Source of the DNA: a virus
Reading direction: 5' to 3' (one strand)
DNA: 35,996 bases
IMG/VR virus record: IMGVR_UViG_3300049739_000043
Span: 1-35,996 of that record
Position 1 is the stretch's first letter. Every line of letters starts with the position of its first letter. The notes beneath the pieces are model-generated. The model saw only the letters and a program-made list of their open reading frames with translations, did not search any database and had not been told where the DNA came from. Of this stretch, positions 7,759-15,291 are shown piece by piece. The position numbers and the translations under genes were made by a program.

Positions 7759-7870
7759 TTATTTATCCTTCTTCACTTTTTTGCCAGTAGGTTTGGGTTC
7801 AGGTTCGCCGTCATCAATCTCAGGCATCACCTCAACCACTGGCTTCTTTACTTTTTTTCGGTTTCCTCCT
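7759..7870 (-). other. candidate programmed -1 frameshift signal with 30-residue extension
   Basis: The end of the 301-residue gene holds three elements of a dnaX-style frameshift site in order. First is AGGAGG (7865-7870), a perfect Shine-Dalgarno with no start codon in initiation range. Seven bases later comes the in-frame heptamer A AAA AAG (7851-7857). The zero-frame TAA follows at once. Eight bases past the heptamer is a possible stem, CCAGTGGTT (7834-7842) with AACC-T-ACTGG (7784-7793, one bulge). A -1 slip reads 30 more codons (Lys/Pro/Glu-rich, starting VKKPVVEV and ending KKVKKDK) to the TAA at 7759. Alternative: one base error in the A7 run, which would make the extension simply part of the gene. 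Confidence 0.6.
7760..7766 (-). promoter_or_regulatory. late-promoter-like ATAAATA box
   Basis: The minus strand reads GGATAAATAATTC, differing from the T4 late octamer only at its first base. It sits upstream of the 66-residue gene and overlaps the TAA (7759-7761) that would end the frameshifted form of the 301-residue protein. Confidence 0.45.
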
Positions 7871-8753
7871 TCATCTTCTTCTTAGTTCCAATGATCTTAG
7901 AAACTTTCTTACGACGTGCTAGGAGATACTTGTCAGACTTATCATGATCACCATCGTTATCGATGTCCTTGTCTTCCTTACCTACAGGATCAAGTTTCTT
8001 TCCTTCCTTGACACAATTAGGAACTTCTTTGCCACCTTTTTTCTTGGTGCCAGATGCTTTGTATCCCTTCCAGCATGTAGAAGCACCGACATTTTTACGT
8101 GCGGTCTTCATGCCTTCTTCAATTACTTCTGCTTCAAAGACATACTCAACACCATCTAGTTCAAACGATACTGCTTCTTTCTTAGCAGTCTTAGCAGACT
8201 TCTTGAATGCATCCTTAGCAGGGTAAGCATCGCTTCCTGGTTTAGCAGGAGAACCACCACGCTTTCTCTTTGCATGGATGTTAGCGTAGAGACCTTTGCC
8301 TTCAGTCACTGCTTTTTCTTTCTTCACACTATTCTTACTTTCCGTCTGGCACTTGGAGCACCCTTTCCCTCCGCAGTTAGAGCAGGTATCACACGACTCC
8401 TTCGCAACCACCTTCGTGGTGTCGCGAATTTCTGCTCCGTGAGATTGTTTGACGCCTGCACCAACACGTAAATCGGTAGCAGGATCAGGAGCACCTGCAT
8501 TCGCTTTGATATCTTTTTCACCTTCATCACTCTTCTCTTCACTACCAGCAAGATCAGGGATTGATGTGGAAGCATCAGCACCGCCTTCACGGGTAGGTTG
8601 TTCCTCGCCTTGCTTCTGCTCGGCAGGAATACCTTCTTCATGAAGATGCCAACCGAATCCTGCACCATTAGTCCACCTTCCATAAGATTCAATTAGAGCT
8701 CTAGAGAACTCGTCATTATGCTGAACACTAGTCGTTGGTTTTTGACGTTCCAT
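7848..8753 (-). CDS. virion-type protein with repeated marine-phage motifs (301 residues)
   Basis: A hydrophilic, low-complexity protein. Residues about 95-125 include a CSNCGGKGCSKC cluster that could bind zinc (DnaJ-like CxxC spacing). About 150-185 contains GLYANIHAKRKRGG and SPAKPGSDAYPAKDAF, a motif common in marine phage proteins. About 225-250 has CWKGYKASGTKKKGG, and about 265-290 is DKDIDNDGDHDKSDKYLLARRKK, which could bind a cation. Function is unknown; virion or scaffold association is inferred from the motif company and the late promoter. An exact TATAAATA lies about 30 bases upstream of the ATG. The zero frame stops in a slippery A7 run, and a -1 shift would add 30 residues. Confidence 0.75.
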   Translation of the reverse strand: MERQKPTTSVQHNDEFSRALIESYGRWTNGAGFGWHLHEEGIPAEQKQGEEQPTREGGADASTSIPDLAGSEEKSDEGEKDIKANAGAPDPATDLRVGAGVKQSHGAEIRDTTKVVAKESCDTCSNCGGKGCSKCQTESKNSVKKEKAVTEGKGLYANIHAKRKRGGSPAKPGSDAYPAKDAFKKSAKTAKKEAVSFELDGVEYVFEAEVIEEGMKTARKNVGASTCWKGYKASGTKKKGGKEVPNCVKEGKKLDPVGKEDKDIDNDGDHDKSDKYLLARRKKVSKIIGTKKKMKEETEKK

Positions 8754-9006
8754 TATTGTCGAAGATACTTCTTTTCCTCTCTTTATTTATAGATTCTGTT
8801 ACATTAACGTGGCGGATATCTTTCATCCATGAGCGGAACATGTCTCCAGACTCTCCAATAACAATAGCATAGTTGCCACCCACACGTTTAATCACACCTT
8901 TCTCACCAGTCAATGCAGACATAACCGCATCACCTTCTTGAAATAACTCTTCATGTCTTTGTTGCTGTCGTAGTGCTTGCTCTCTAAGTTTTTTAAAATC
9001 TCTCAT
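8728..9006 (-). CDS. small KOW/SH3-like protein, 92 residues
   Basis: Residues 1-25 form a basic, Gln-rich helix (LREQALRQQQRHEELF). Residues about 24-60 read EGDAVMSALTGEKGVIKRVGGNYAIVIGESG, the alternating pattern of a small beta-barrel of KOW or SH3 type. The tail is charged. The start overlaps the nucleotidyltransferase stop by ATGA, so translation is likely coupled and the proteins may cooperate. It overlaps the next gene by 26 bases. No function is known to me; the beta-barrel assignment is by sequence pattern only. Confidence 0.7.
   Translation of the reverse strand: MRDFKKLREQALRQQQRHEELFQEGDAVMSALTGEKGVIKRVGGNYAIVIGESGDMFRSWMKDIRHVNVTESINKERKRSIFDNNGTSKTND
8784..8791 (-). promoter_or_regulatory. 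T4-type late promoter TATAAATA
   Basis: The minus strand reads TCTATAAATAAAGAGAGG, an exact T4 late octamer, located inside the 3' part of the 92-residue gene and about 31 bases upstream of the ATG at 8753. It could start a late transcript for the 301-residue gene independently of the upstream enzyme module. Confidence 0.6.
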
Positions 9007-9566
9007 TTAAAATTAGCAGGCAGGTTTGTTCTAATCTCATTCATCATCATCTTACATTCTTTATCATTTAATGCTCTAGGAATACCCTGGCGAAAAAGTT
9101 TGAAGTCGTTAGCAAATGCGGCACGTCTCATCTTAGTTCCAGAAATAGCAAAGGTATCTCCATCAGCATCTCTGCTACCAGAAGATTGTATCTCGATCTT
9201 TCTGAACGAGAAGTCTTTGCCATTGTATTTGTGTAGGAACTGCATAGCACTTACTCTATCAGATCCTACCAAGAAGATAACCTCATTATATCCTGCCATC
9301 ATTAAGTCTTGCATGATAGCAACAGGATCTTTTGGTCCTGACATTATTTTACCACGATGTTCTGGAAACATCAAGTTCATGTAATGTAATTTACGATCAG
9401 GTGGTAGTGGGTTCTTTCCTTTAGTATCGAATGTTTGAGAGATATAAATTCGATAGTCATGTCCACCTGCGATACGTTTCACCCCATCGAAGTTCTCCTT
9501 ATGTCCTGTAGTAGGTGGTTGGAACCTACCAAAAGTAAAGTAGCATTTGATGCAGTTTAGCGCCAT
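9003..9566 (-). CDS. HIGH-superfamily nucleotidyltransferase (NMNAT/cytidylyltransferase-like)
   Basis: A 187-residue enzyme of the cytidylyltransferase/adenylyltransferase fold. TFGRFQPPTTGHKEN (about 11-25) gives the nucleotide-binding T/H-x-G-H motif, FLVGSDR (about 95-101) is the central strand, and ISGTKMRR (about 145-152) matches the I-S-x-T-x-x-R motif seen in NMN adenylyltransferases. It transfers a nucleotidyl group from an NTP with release of pyrophosphate. The acceptor is not determinable, with NMN as one possibility. It sits in a coupled module after a ligase-like gene and before a small beta-barrel protein. Its start overlaps the previous stop by 10 bases. Confidence 0.85.
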   Translation of the reverse strand: MALNCIKCYFTFGRFQPPTTGHKENFDGVKRIAGGHDYRIYISQTFDTKGKNPLPPDRKLHYMNLMFPEHRGKIMSGPKDPVAIMQDLMMAGYNEVIFLVGSDRVSAMQFLHKYNGKDFSFRKIEIQSSGSRDADGDTFAISGTKMRRAAFANDFKLFRQGIPRALNDKECKMMMNEIRTNLPANFK

Positions 9567-10753
9567 GATTTCTGGAGGGTGAAGTTATTGTATGCAAACT
9601 CCATACGGTTGACGAACTTAATCATATCACCATCTTTATGTAAGACATATCCTTCGGGAGTTGTAACTTTATATCCCTTGTCAGTCTGAACGAATGTTCT
9701 GAATGTCTCAAGGTGATCTAGTTTATCTATAACCATTTGCTTGACAGTTTGTATTTCTTTGTATAAGGCAAGCATTGCTTTAAACTTATACACATTATCA
9801 ATTAAATAATTCTCACTTTGATATACTAAGTTTGCTTTCTTCACTCTGTTGGGAACTGTTTTGATCTTTGCCAACTCTTTCTGCATCTTAGCATCATAGA
9901 AATCTACCAATGCATGGATAGTTTCATCAATGTTTCCGATACTACGACGTTCCCTAATCTCAGCATTGAAAAATTGTTTGAGATATGTTGAGATGTGAAA
10001 CTTCTTATCACCTGTGTTGCCAAAGTTTTCCACAAGATCATCTAAGAATGGTCCACAGACCTGACACATACGTTCGATCTTGGTAATGTAGGAGTCAAAT
10101 TTCTGCATCTCTACCTTAGAGAATCCAACCCGATGCATAGGAGTATCATTCTTGATCACTAAAGCATCTCTAGAACTTTCTATATCAGCACCAGCTCTTG
10201 CTTGCATCGATGCTAGTTCATCACCAGTGTAGTGAGTGTGAAACACTACGCCAATCTTTGCAGCAGCTGCTGCCTTACCAATAGGATGATCTACAGGGAT
10301 AGCATAGGTAATAGTGTTAGGTCTGAATGTATAGAGTCTTTCACTATTAACAGTTTCTGTTTTCAGTGTGCTGTCAGTAAACATGAGGTCGCCCTGGATG
10401 ACTCCCTTGATACCCAGTTGACTGAAGTATCGTAGAGCAAACTTAAGTTTCTCTGCTAGATCTCCATCATATAATTTATCAACTGCTTTTTCACTATAGC
10501 ATATCTTAGGTTCTACCTTATTGAAGACAGACTTTGTGCCTACAAAAAAACTACCAGATATAGGATGTTCGCCACAGATAACAGAGGGAGCACCGTCCCA
10601 CTTAGTCTGCATGAAACCAGAACTATCTTGCTGTCCTAGCATCTTACGAAGTTCTTTGAGAAATGATACTGCTGCCTTGCATCCTTCGACGCCATAGTTC
10701 AGCATCTCATCCTCTAAATGCTCCAAATGCTTTAGTTGTTTTACATTCGACAT
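9557..10753 (-). CDS. predicted divergent nucleic-acid-ligase-like nucleotidyltransferase
   Basis: A 398-residue protein without a firm name. Early on it has TKWDGAPSV (about 46-54), matching the K-x-D-G motif I of ATP-dependent DNA/RNA ligases. GVIQGDLMF (about 122-130) resembles motif III (DGELV-like), and DALVIKND (about 200) resembles motif IV (EGLVIK). The order and spacing fit the ligase/capping superfamily, so the Lys is a candidate for nucleotidylation; this is inference. The C-terminal half is mainly helical. The frame is open further upstream to 10852, but the ATG at 10753 forms a TAATG overlap with the upstream gene and is chosen. It is coupled to the next nucleotidyltransferase gene. 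Confidence 0.75.
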   Translation of the reverse strand: MSNVKQLKHLEHLEDEMLNYGVEGCKAAVSFLKELRKMLGQQDSSGFMQTKWDGAPSVICGEHPISGSFFVGTKSVFNKVEPKICYSEKAVDKLYDGDLAEKLKFALRYFSQLGIKGVIQGDLMFTDSTLKTETVNSERLYTFRPNTITYAIPVDHPIGKAAAAAKIGVVFHTHYTGDELASMQARAGADIESSRDALVIKNDTPMHRVGFSKVEMQKFDSYITKIERMCQVCGPFLDDLVENFGNTGDKKFHISTYLKQFFNAEIRERRSIGNIDETIHALVDFYDAKMQKELAKIKTVPNRVKKANLVYQSENYLIDNVYKFKAMLALYKEIQTVKQMVIDKLDHLETFRTFVQTDKGYKVTTPEGYVLHKDGDMIKFVNRMEFAYNNFTLQKSWR

Positions 10754-12252
10754 TAGGAATACTTGTAGTAAATTGATGAATGATCTGATGCTGATCCAGC
10801 AAAAAGATATAATTCTTTCACTGCCATATCTGCATCCACATTTGATTTGCAAAGAAATTCTAAGAAGCGAAGTCCTGATAGTTTACTGTATCTCCACGAT
10901 TGACGCTTACCTTTAATCTCATGCAGCATCTGAGTTTCGTCTGTCTGATCGAATCCCTTTGCATTAAATTTTTTAAGTAAATTATATATTTCTTTTGATA
11001 GTTTATCTGATTGACTGTGCTTTGGATTACTCTCTGTCCACGTTGGTTCTTGTGGGATGTGGTTGAATCCAGTCTTCTCTAAAATAAATCTAGCAACGCT
11101 ACCTTGGACTTTACCCATAGCAGCATACTCACCTTTGAGTTCTAGTTTCCAGTCGCCAGTATTATCACCACCAAAGTTTCTTAATTGGATTCTATCATAG
11201 GGTTTAGGTCCATAATATATGTAAACATCCATGGGATATCTTTTGTCTATTTCCGAACCTGTATAGTTTCTACCACTATCGTAAACCAACTCGCCTACTG
11301 ATTTGTTTTTGTCAAAGGCAACTTCAAGTTGTGCTTTACGTTGTTTTGGTGTCTCACCATTAATAACTTTCACTGTGCCAGAGGCACCTGTCTTTTTCAA
11401 AGACACTCCCATCAAATCTTTAGATGCAAATAATTCTGCTAGTTTAGCATTCAATACTTCAATAGAAGTTGCTGTCTTCTTCTTTGTGAATGGGTCTAGT
11501 TCAGCAATTACCGATGCTTTGCTGTCTATGTTAACCATCCATATGTCTGATGGGTTCCATTTATCTTCGTTTTGTAGATTTGATTCCAAAGATGTTTTAC
11601 ATTGACGAAATGCTTTTTTAATTACACCATCATCAATCTCTTTATCTCCACGAACAAATAAGTATTTGCCACCGTTAACTTTCGCATGAAGTTTGTTGGC
11701 ACCATCCATAAAGACCTGCTGCCAATCAGAATCAAACCCCATCATCTGTTCCATGGTAGCATCTGGAGTATCAGTAAACTTATCTGCTTTAGCAAGATCA
11801 TCTTCAGTAATCACCATGCCAGGTTCCATATCTTTATCATAAACATGGAAGCGAAGTGCATTGTATAAACAAGCAGCACTTTCTTGAATCGTAGTTTTTG
11901 CTGCTCCACCTCCCGATCCAGCAGAATTCTCTGGTTTGAATTCAACGCGAATGACTTTTACTTTATTATTTTCCGACCCTACATGTATGTCTAAAGATGG
12001 AATCTCAGAACCTTTTTTCTTTCCAACTTCTACTGTATACCCTTCAGATTCCATCGCTGCCTTTACATTAGCAGTGGCAGTTCTTCTTTTTGCTTCAGGC
12101 ACATACACTTTCATGAAGACCTGAACCTTTTTGTTCGGATCGGTTTCTGCTTTTTTGATATCAAAAACCAAATAACTATAGTCCTCAGTAGCAAGACACT
12201 TTTTAGTCAGGTCTTCCCATGCGTCTCTTACTTGTGATGGTATTGTTATCAT
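10753..12252 (-). CDS. unknown 499-residue protein, possible PD-(D/E)XK nuclease-like domain
   Basis: No confident family. Around residues 90-130 there is SLDIHVG, then VIRVEFKPEN, then TTIQESAACLYNAL. This D, E-x-K, helix-with-Gln order resembles a PD-(D/E)XK nuclease core and is the only active-site-like pattern I see. The rest is mixed alpha/beta, including YPMDVYIYYGPKPYDRIQLRNFGGD (about 345-370) and a helical C-terminus. It heads a four-gene coupled module with the ligase-like and nucleotidyltransferase genes. The ATG at 12252 follows a GGGAGG ribosome binding site that forms the 3' arm of a terminator hairpin, so expression is probably conditional on upstream translation or readthrough. 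Confidence 0.75.
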   Translation of the reverse strand: MITIPSQVRDAWEDLTKKCLATEDYSYLVFDIKKAETDPNKKVQVFMKVYVPEAKRRTATANVKAAMESEGYTVEVGKKKGSEIPSLDIHVGSENNKVKVIRVEFKPENSAGSGGGAAKTTIQESAACLYNALRFHVYDKDMEPGMVITEDDLAKADKFTDTPDATMEQMMGFDSDWQQVFMDGANKLHAKVNGGKYLFVRGDKEIDDGVIKKAFRQCKTSLESNLQNEDKWNPSDIWMVNIDSKASVIAELDPFTKKKTATSIEVLNAKLAELFASKDLMGVSLKKTGASGTVKVINGETPKQRKAQLEVAFDKNKSVGELVYDSGRNYTGSEIDKRYPMDVYIYYGPKPYDRIQLRNFGGDNTGDWKLELKGEYAAMGKVQGSVARFILEKTGFNHIPQEPTWTESNPKHSQSDKLSKEIYNLLKKFNAKGFDQTDETQMLHEIKGKRQSWRYSKLSGLRFLEFLCKSNVDADMAVKELYLFAGSASDHSSIYYKYS

Positions 12253-12254
12253 AC

Positions 12255-12289
12255 AAAAAAACCTCCCGTCTAACTATTTAGAGGGGAGG
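12255..12289 (-). terminator. intrinsic terminator / attenuator masking the next ribosome binding site
   Basis: On the minus strand CCTCCC (12284-12289) pairs with GGGAGG (12262-12267). A G-G mismatch and five more pairs (TCTAA with TTAGA) close a 4-base ATAG loop, followed by seven T. The 5' side contains the end of the 65-residue gene and its TAG stop. The 3' arm GGGAGG is also the Shine-Dalgarno for the ATG at 12252, nine bases away. Folding should both terminate transcription and hide that start; ribosomes finishing the upstream gene would open it. Confidence 0.85.
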
Positions 12290-12471
12290 TCGAGATAATC
12301 TTTTTCATTTTGATAGGGGTGTGTCTGTCCTGTCCATAGTCTATACCCTTCCTTGACTTCTGGCAAGAGCCACTGGTCCACACGAACACACTGCTCCCAG
12401 TTGACAGGGTGAGCACAACTCACCACTACAACAGAAAAGAATGCTCGTAGGTGGATCCAGAGACTATACAT
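12274..12471 (-). CDS. small exported or membrane-anchored protein, 65 residues
   Basis: The N-terminus MYSLWIHLRAFFSVVVVSCAHP (residues 1-22) is a basic-hydrophobic segment with a cysteine at its end. This suggests a signal peptide, perhaps of lipoprotein type, although the Cys context (VVVSCAH) is not a textbook lipobox. The remainder is polar with three Trp and YRLWTGQTHPYQNEKDYLDL. No family is known to me. The start makes a TAATG overlap with the mazG stop. The stop lies in the loop of the terminator hairpin at 12255-12289, so its translation probably controls the downstream gene. Confidence 0.7.
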   Translation of the reverse strand: MYSLWIHLRAFFSVVVVSCAHPVNWEQCVRVDQWLLPEVKEGYRLWTGQTHPYQNEKDYLDLPSK

Positions 12472-12878
12472 TATCTGTCGCCAGCAGCACGAACTTCTGA
12501 GTTGTGAACATCAAACTCACCGCCAGGGTAACGTTTCTTGAGTTTGTTGACGTTAGTTTCAATCACCTCATCGAAGGATATATCAAGTGCCATTGTTGCT
12601 TGAGCAACATACCACATAACATCACCCAACTCAATGATAAGATGCTCACGATTATCTTCGTTCCACGGTTTTCCTTGGAAGACCATTTTCTTAATGATCT
12701 CCAGGAACTCACCACCCTCAGCATTAATTCCAACCCCAGCAGTAAGGAGTCTCTCAATATTGGCACCTTGTCGATCAAGATCACCGATACGATCAGCAAA
12801 GTCAACAAAGTTTGTAGAGCAATCTGAAGTAACTGCTGAAACAAATTCTTGATAGCGTTCAAAATTAACCTTAGACAT
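12471..12878 (-). CDS. mazG: MazG-like nucleotide pyrophosphohydrolase
   Basis: A 135-residue all-helical NTP pyrophosphohydrolase. The metal-binding signature is visible as GINAEGGEFLEIIKKM (about 50-65), followed by HLIIELGDVMWYV (about 79-91), giving the E-x-x-E...E-x-x-D pattern. The C-terminus KLKKRYPGGEF is typical of cyanophage MazG. MazG is a well-known cyanophage auxiliary gene; it was proposed to lower ppGpp, while later biochemistry favoured dGTP/dCTP as substrates. Placement next to helicase, UvsX and polymerase fits nucleotide-pool management during replication. It starts 2 bases after the gp41 stop. Confidence 0.93.
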   Translation of the reverse strand: MSKVNFERYQEFVSAVTSDCSTNFVDFADRIGDLDRQGANIERLLTAGVGINAEGGEFLEIIKKMVFQGKPWNEDNREHLIIELGDVMWYVAQATMALDISFDEVIETNVNKLKKRYPGGEFDVHNSEVRAAGDR

Positions 12879-12880
12879 GT

Positions 12881-14269
12881 TTAGATAATAAAAGAATTGA
12901 ATTTATCGATACGGTTTTGACGATCTGAAATGTTATCAAATGATTCAGTCGGATCGTCGGGATCAATAAGAGCATCCACTGATGACTCCTCTTGAACATT
13001 ATACAACTTCATCTTGGATCTGTCAATTCCCACCGTGAACTTACGGAAGGTTGTCATATCATTGTAACGGTTTTTCAGTTGCTTCACCATGATACGACCT
13101 GACTGCTCTAACTCTTCATTTGATATGAGAGCGAACATTAAATCGGCAGTAGCAGGGAGACCAAAAGACTCAGAAGTGTCAGTAATTTCAACATCGGAGT
13201 TACCGTAACCAGAACGAGTTGTCTGTGTTGCAGAAATGATGGGGACATCATGCTCACATGCGAGTCCACGAAGTTCTTCAGCAATCGCCTTGACATACGT
13301 GTAGGAGTTCACAATGTGACCCTTGTATCTTGAACTCGCACAAATGTTTAGATAGTCAATGAAAATAATTTCAGGTTTGAAAGACTTCTTTAGTGATAGT
13401 TCATTGAGGAGCGACTTAAAGTGACCAACATGTGCAGAAGCGGTAGGGTATTCTTTGATGATAAGTTTGCCTTGCGTCTTTCTTCCAATCTCAGATACTC
13501 GCGAAGTGAATATCTGCTCTGGTAGTGCAGCGATGTCTCGTATGTTGACATTGAGGAGATTAGCATCAATTCTTTCTGCAATCTTCTCCTCAGACATTTC
13601 ACAGGTGACATAAAGAACGTTCTTGCCTTGGGTAAGAGCAGCAGCGGCGCAATGACACATAAATAAAGACTTCCCAACACCAGTGCCAGCGAGAGCAATA
13701 TTAAGCGTCTTATTGGGTAGACCACCTTTGGTGATGGTATTAAACTTCTCAAGATCGAACGGAATCTTCTCTTCATCTTTGTGATAAAATTCATAGCGAT
13801 CTGTTGCATTGTCAACGTAATCATGTCCTACGTTTTCGTCGAACGATACAGCCAAGGCTTCTTGGAGTATCCCAGGGATTGAATCTTTCGAGAGTTTCTG
13901 ATCGCCTCCATCTGCGACTTTGATCGATAGCAGTAGTGCGTTGTAGATTGCACGGTCTTGGCACCACTTCTCTGTCGCGTCTGTAAGCCAAGACGTGTCA
14001 ACATACTCATCATTAAACGCTTTGATTTTCTCAACAGCATTCTGATAAGTTTCTTCAGTAAGATCATTTCTGTTTTGTAATTGAATAATAAGAACTTCTG
14101 ATGTGGGCATCTTATCATACTTACCAGAGAAGTCGTCAATCTCTTCGTAGACGACTTTCTCAGCAATGTCTTCAAAGTATTCTGACTTTAAAAAAGGAAC
14201 TACTTTGCGATAGAACTCTTCACTATAGATGAGGTTTCTAAGTATAGTAAGTTCAATCTTCTCCGTCAT
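12881..14269 (-). CDS. gp41: replicative DNA helicase (T4 gp41-like)
   Basis: A 462-residue DnaB-type helicase that unwinds the fork and carries primase. The N-terminal helical domain (about 1-140) is followed by the RecA-like motor: Walker A GTGVGKS (195-201), CEMSEEKIAERID after it, Walker B IIFIDYLNI (about 300), and SATQTTRSGYGN (about 345), then an Arg-containing C-terminal region (QLKNRYND). The length is close to T4 gp41. The start overlaps the end of uvsX by 17 bases. The neighbours uvsX and gp43 upstream and gp61 elsewhere in the window complete the replisome. Confidence 0.96.
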   Translation of the reverse strand: MTEKIELTILRNLIYSEEFYRKVVPFLKSEYFEDIAEKVVYEEIDDFSGKYDKMPTSEVLIIQLQNRNDLTEETYQNAVEKIKAFNDEYVDTSWLTDATEKWCQDRAIYNALLLSIKVADGGDQKLSKDSIPGILQEALAVSFDENVGHDYVDNATDRYEFYHKDEEKIPFDLEKFNTITKGGLPNKTLNIALAGTGVGKSLFMCHCAAAALTQGKNVLYVTCEMSEEKIAERIDANLLNVNIRDIAALPEQIFTSRVSEIGRKTQGKLIIKEYPTASAHVGHFKSLLNELSLKKSFKPEIIFIDYLNICASSRYKGHIVNSYTYVKAIAEELRGLACEHDVPIISATQTTRSGYGNSDVEITDTSESFGLPATADLMFALISNEELEQSGRIMVKQLKNRYNDMTTFRKFTVGIDRSKMKLYNVQEESSVDALIDPDDPTESFDNISDRQNRIDKFNSFII

Positions 14270-15284
14270 CTGATGCTCCGTATAAAAATTCTTTTTGTGC
14301 TTGGGCGTCTAATACATCTAAGATTTCAGGAGTGAAATACTCTTCTGGACTAGCAAGGATCTGTTTGGCATAGATTTTCTTACCATCGATTTCATAGCGA
14401 CCAGCGCGGTTTGCCCACAGACCTGCTCGCTCTCCCAATTCTAGCAGACCATAATACTTTTCCAACCCGCGATGGTCAAAAAATAATCTGGTCTCTATCT
14501 TAGAACCCTCACGGGTCAGACGAGACTTCTTAGCCTCGCATTTGATAATGTTTCCGATGAGAGTCGTTCCATCTTTTTCTTTTTTCTTTCCGAGATAAAC
14601 GATTGTGCTAGCAGAATACTTGAGTCCACTGCCTCCCCCCATTTCTTTTGAAGGATGATAAGCGCCGATGACATCATAGGTGTGGTTGGTAACGATCATT
14701 GGTATATTAGCCTTGCCCATCTTCAATGTCAAGATGCGAAAACATGACTTAATCAATTGTGCTTTTGTCATGTCACGAACGTTCTTGTCGTCTGTAGCAT
14801 CCTGAACTTCTTTGTTGGTGGCAAGCATACCTAGAGAGTCTAGCACAAACATGAGCGGTTTGCGTTCTTCTTTAGGTTGTTCCATGAATTTGTCGATGAT
14901 GCGAACTGCTGTAGTTCGGAACTCTTCAATCGTATTGATGGGCATGACGACCAGACGCTTGGAGTCAATACCACGACACTCAATCATCTGCTTACTAATG
15001 GCAGACTCAGTTTCAAAATAAATGACTCCAGCGTCAGGATCAATATCAAGGAAGTTACGAACCACACTGAGGCAAAAGAAAGTCTTGCCCGTGCCGCTCT
15101 CTCCTGCCAAGGCAGTAATCTTGTTGGAAGGAATACCTCCGTAAATCGAACCAGACACCAAGGCGTTAAAGATATAACTACCAGTATCAACGAAAGATTC
15201 AACATCGCCAGCAGCGATCCCCTCACTAGCAAAACTAGCAAACTCATTTTTGCTGTCCTTGACTACACTGTCTAAAAATCCCAT
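14253..15284 (-). CDS. uvsX: RecA-like recombinase UvsX
   Basis: This 343-residue strand-exchange protein drives recombination-dependent replication with UvsY and gp32. Walker A is GESGTGKT (61-68), the catalytic region GVIYFETESAIS lies near 95, and the Walker B strand PLMFVLDSLGML near 145. MIVTNHTYDVIGAY followed by KEMGGGSGLKYSAS (about 195-225) is the DNA-binding loop region. The acidic tail ends GASDDGED, like other UvsX and RecA proteins. It lies 7 bases after the polymerase gene and overlaps gp41, so the three are probably co-expressed. Confidence 0.96.
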   Translation of the reverse strand: MGFLDSVVKDSKNEFASFASEGIAAGDVESFVDTGSYIFNALVSGSIYGGIPSNKITALAGESGTGKTFFCLSVVRNFLDIDPDAGVIYFETESAISKQMIECRGIDSKRLVVMPINTIEEFRTTAVRIIDKFMEQPKEERKPLMFVLDSLGMLATNKEVQDATDDKNVRDMTKAQLIKSCFRILTLKMGKANIPMIVTNHTYDVIGAYHPSKEMGGGSGLKYSASTIVYLGKKKEKDGTTLIGNIIKCEAKKSRLTREGSKIETRLFFDHRGLEKYYGLLELGERAGLWANRAGRYEIDGKKIYAKQILASPEEYFTPEILDVLDAQAQKEFLYGASDDGED

Positions 15285-15291
15285 AATTAAC

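Noticed and set aside
10754-10852. Upstream extension of the ligase-like gene
   Set aside because: The extra 33 residues lie inside the 499-residue gene; the TAATG overlap at 10753 gives a natural start.
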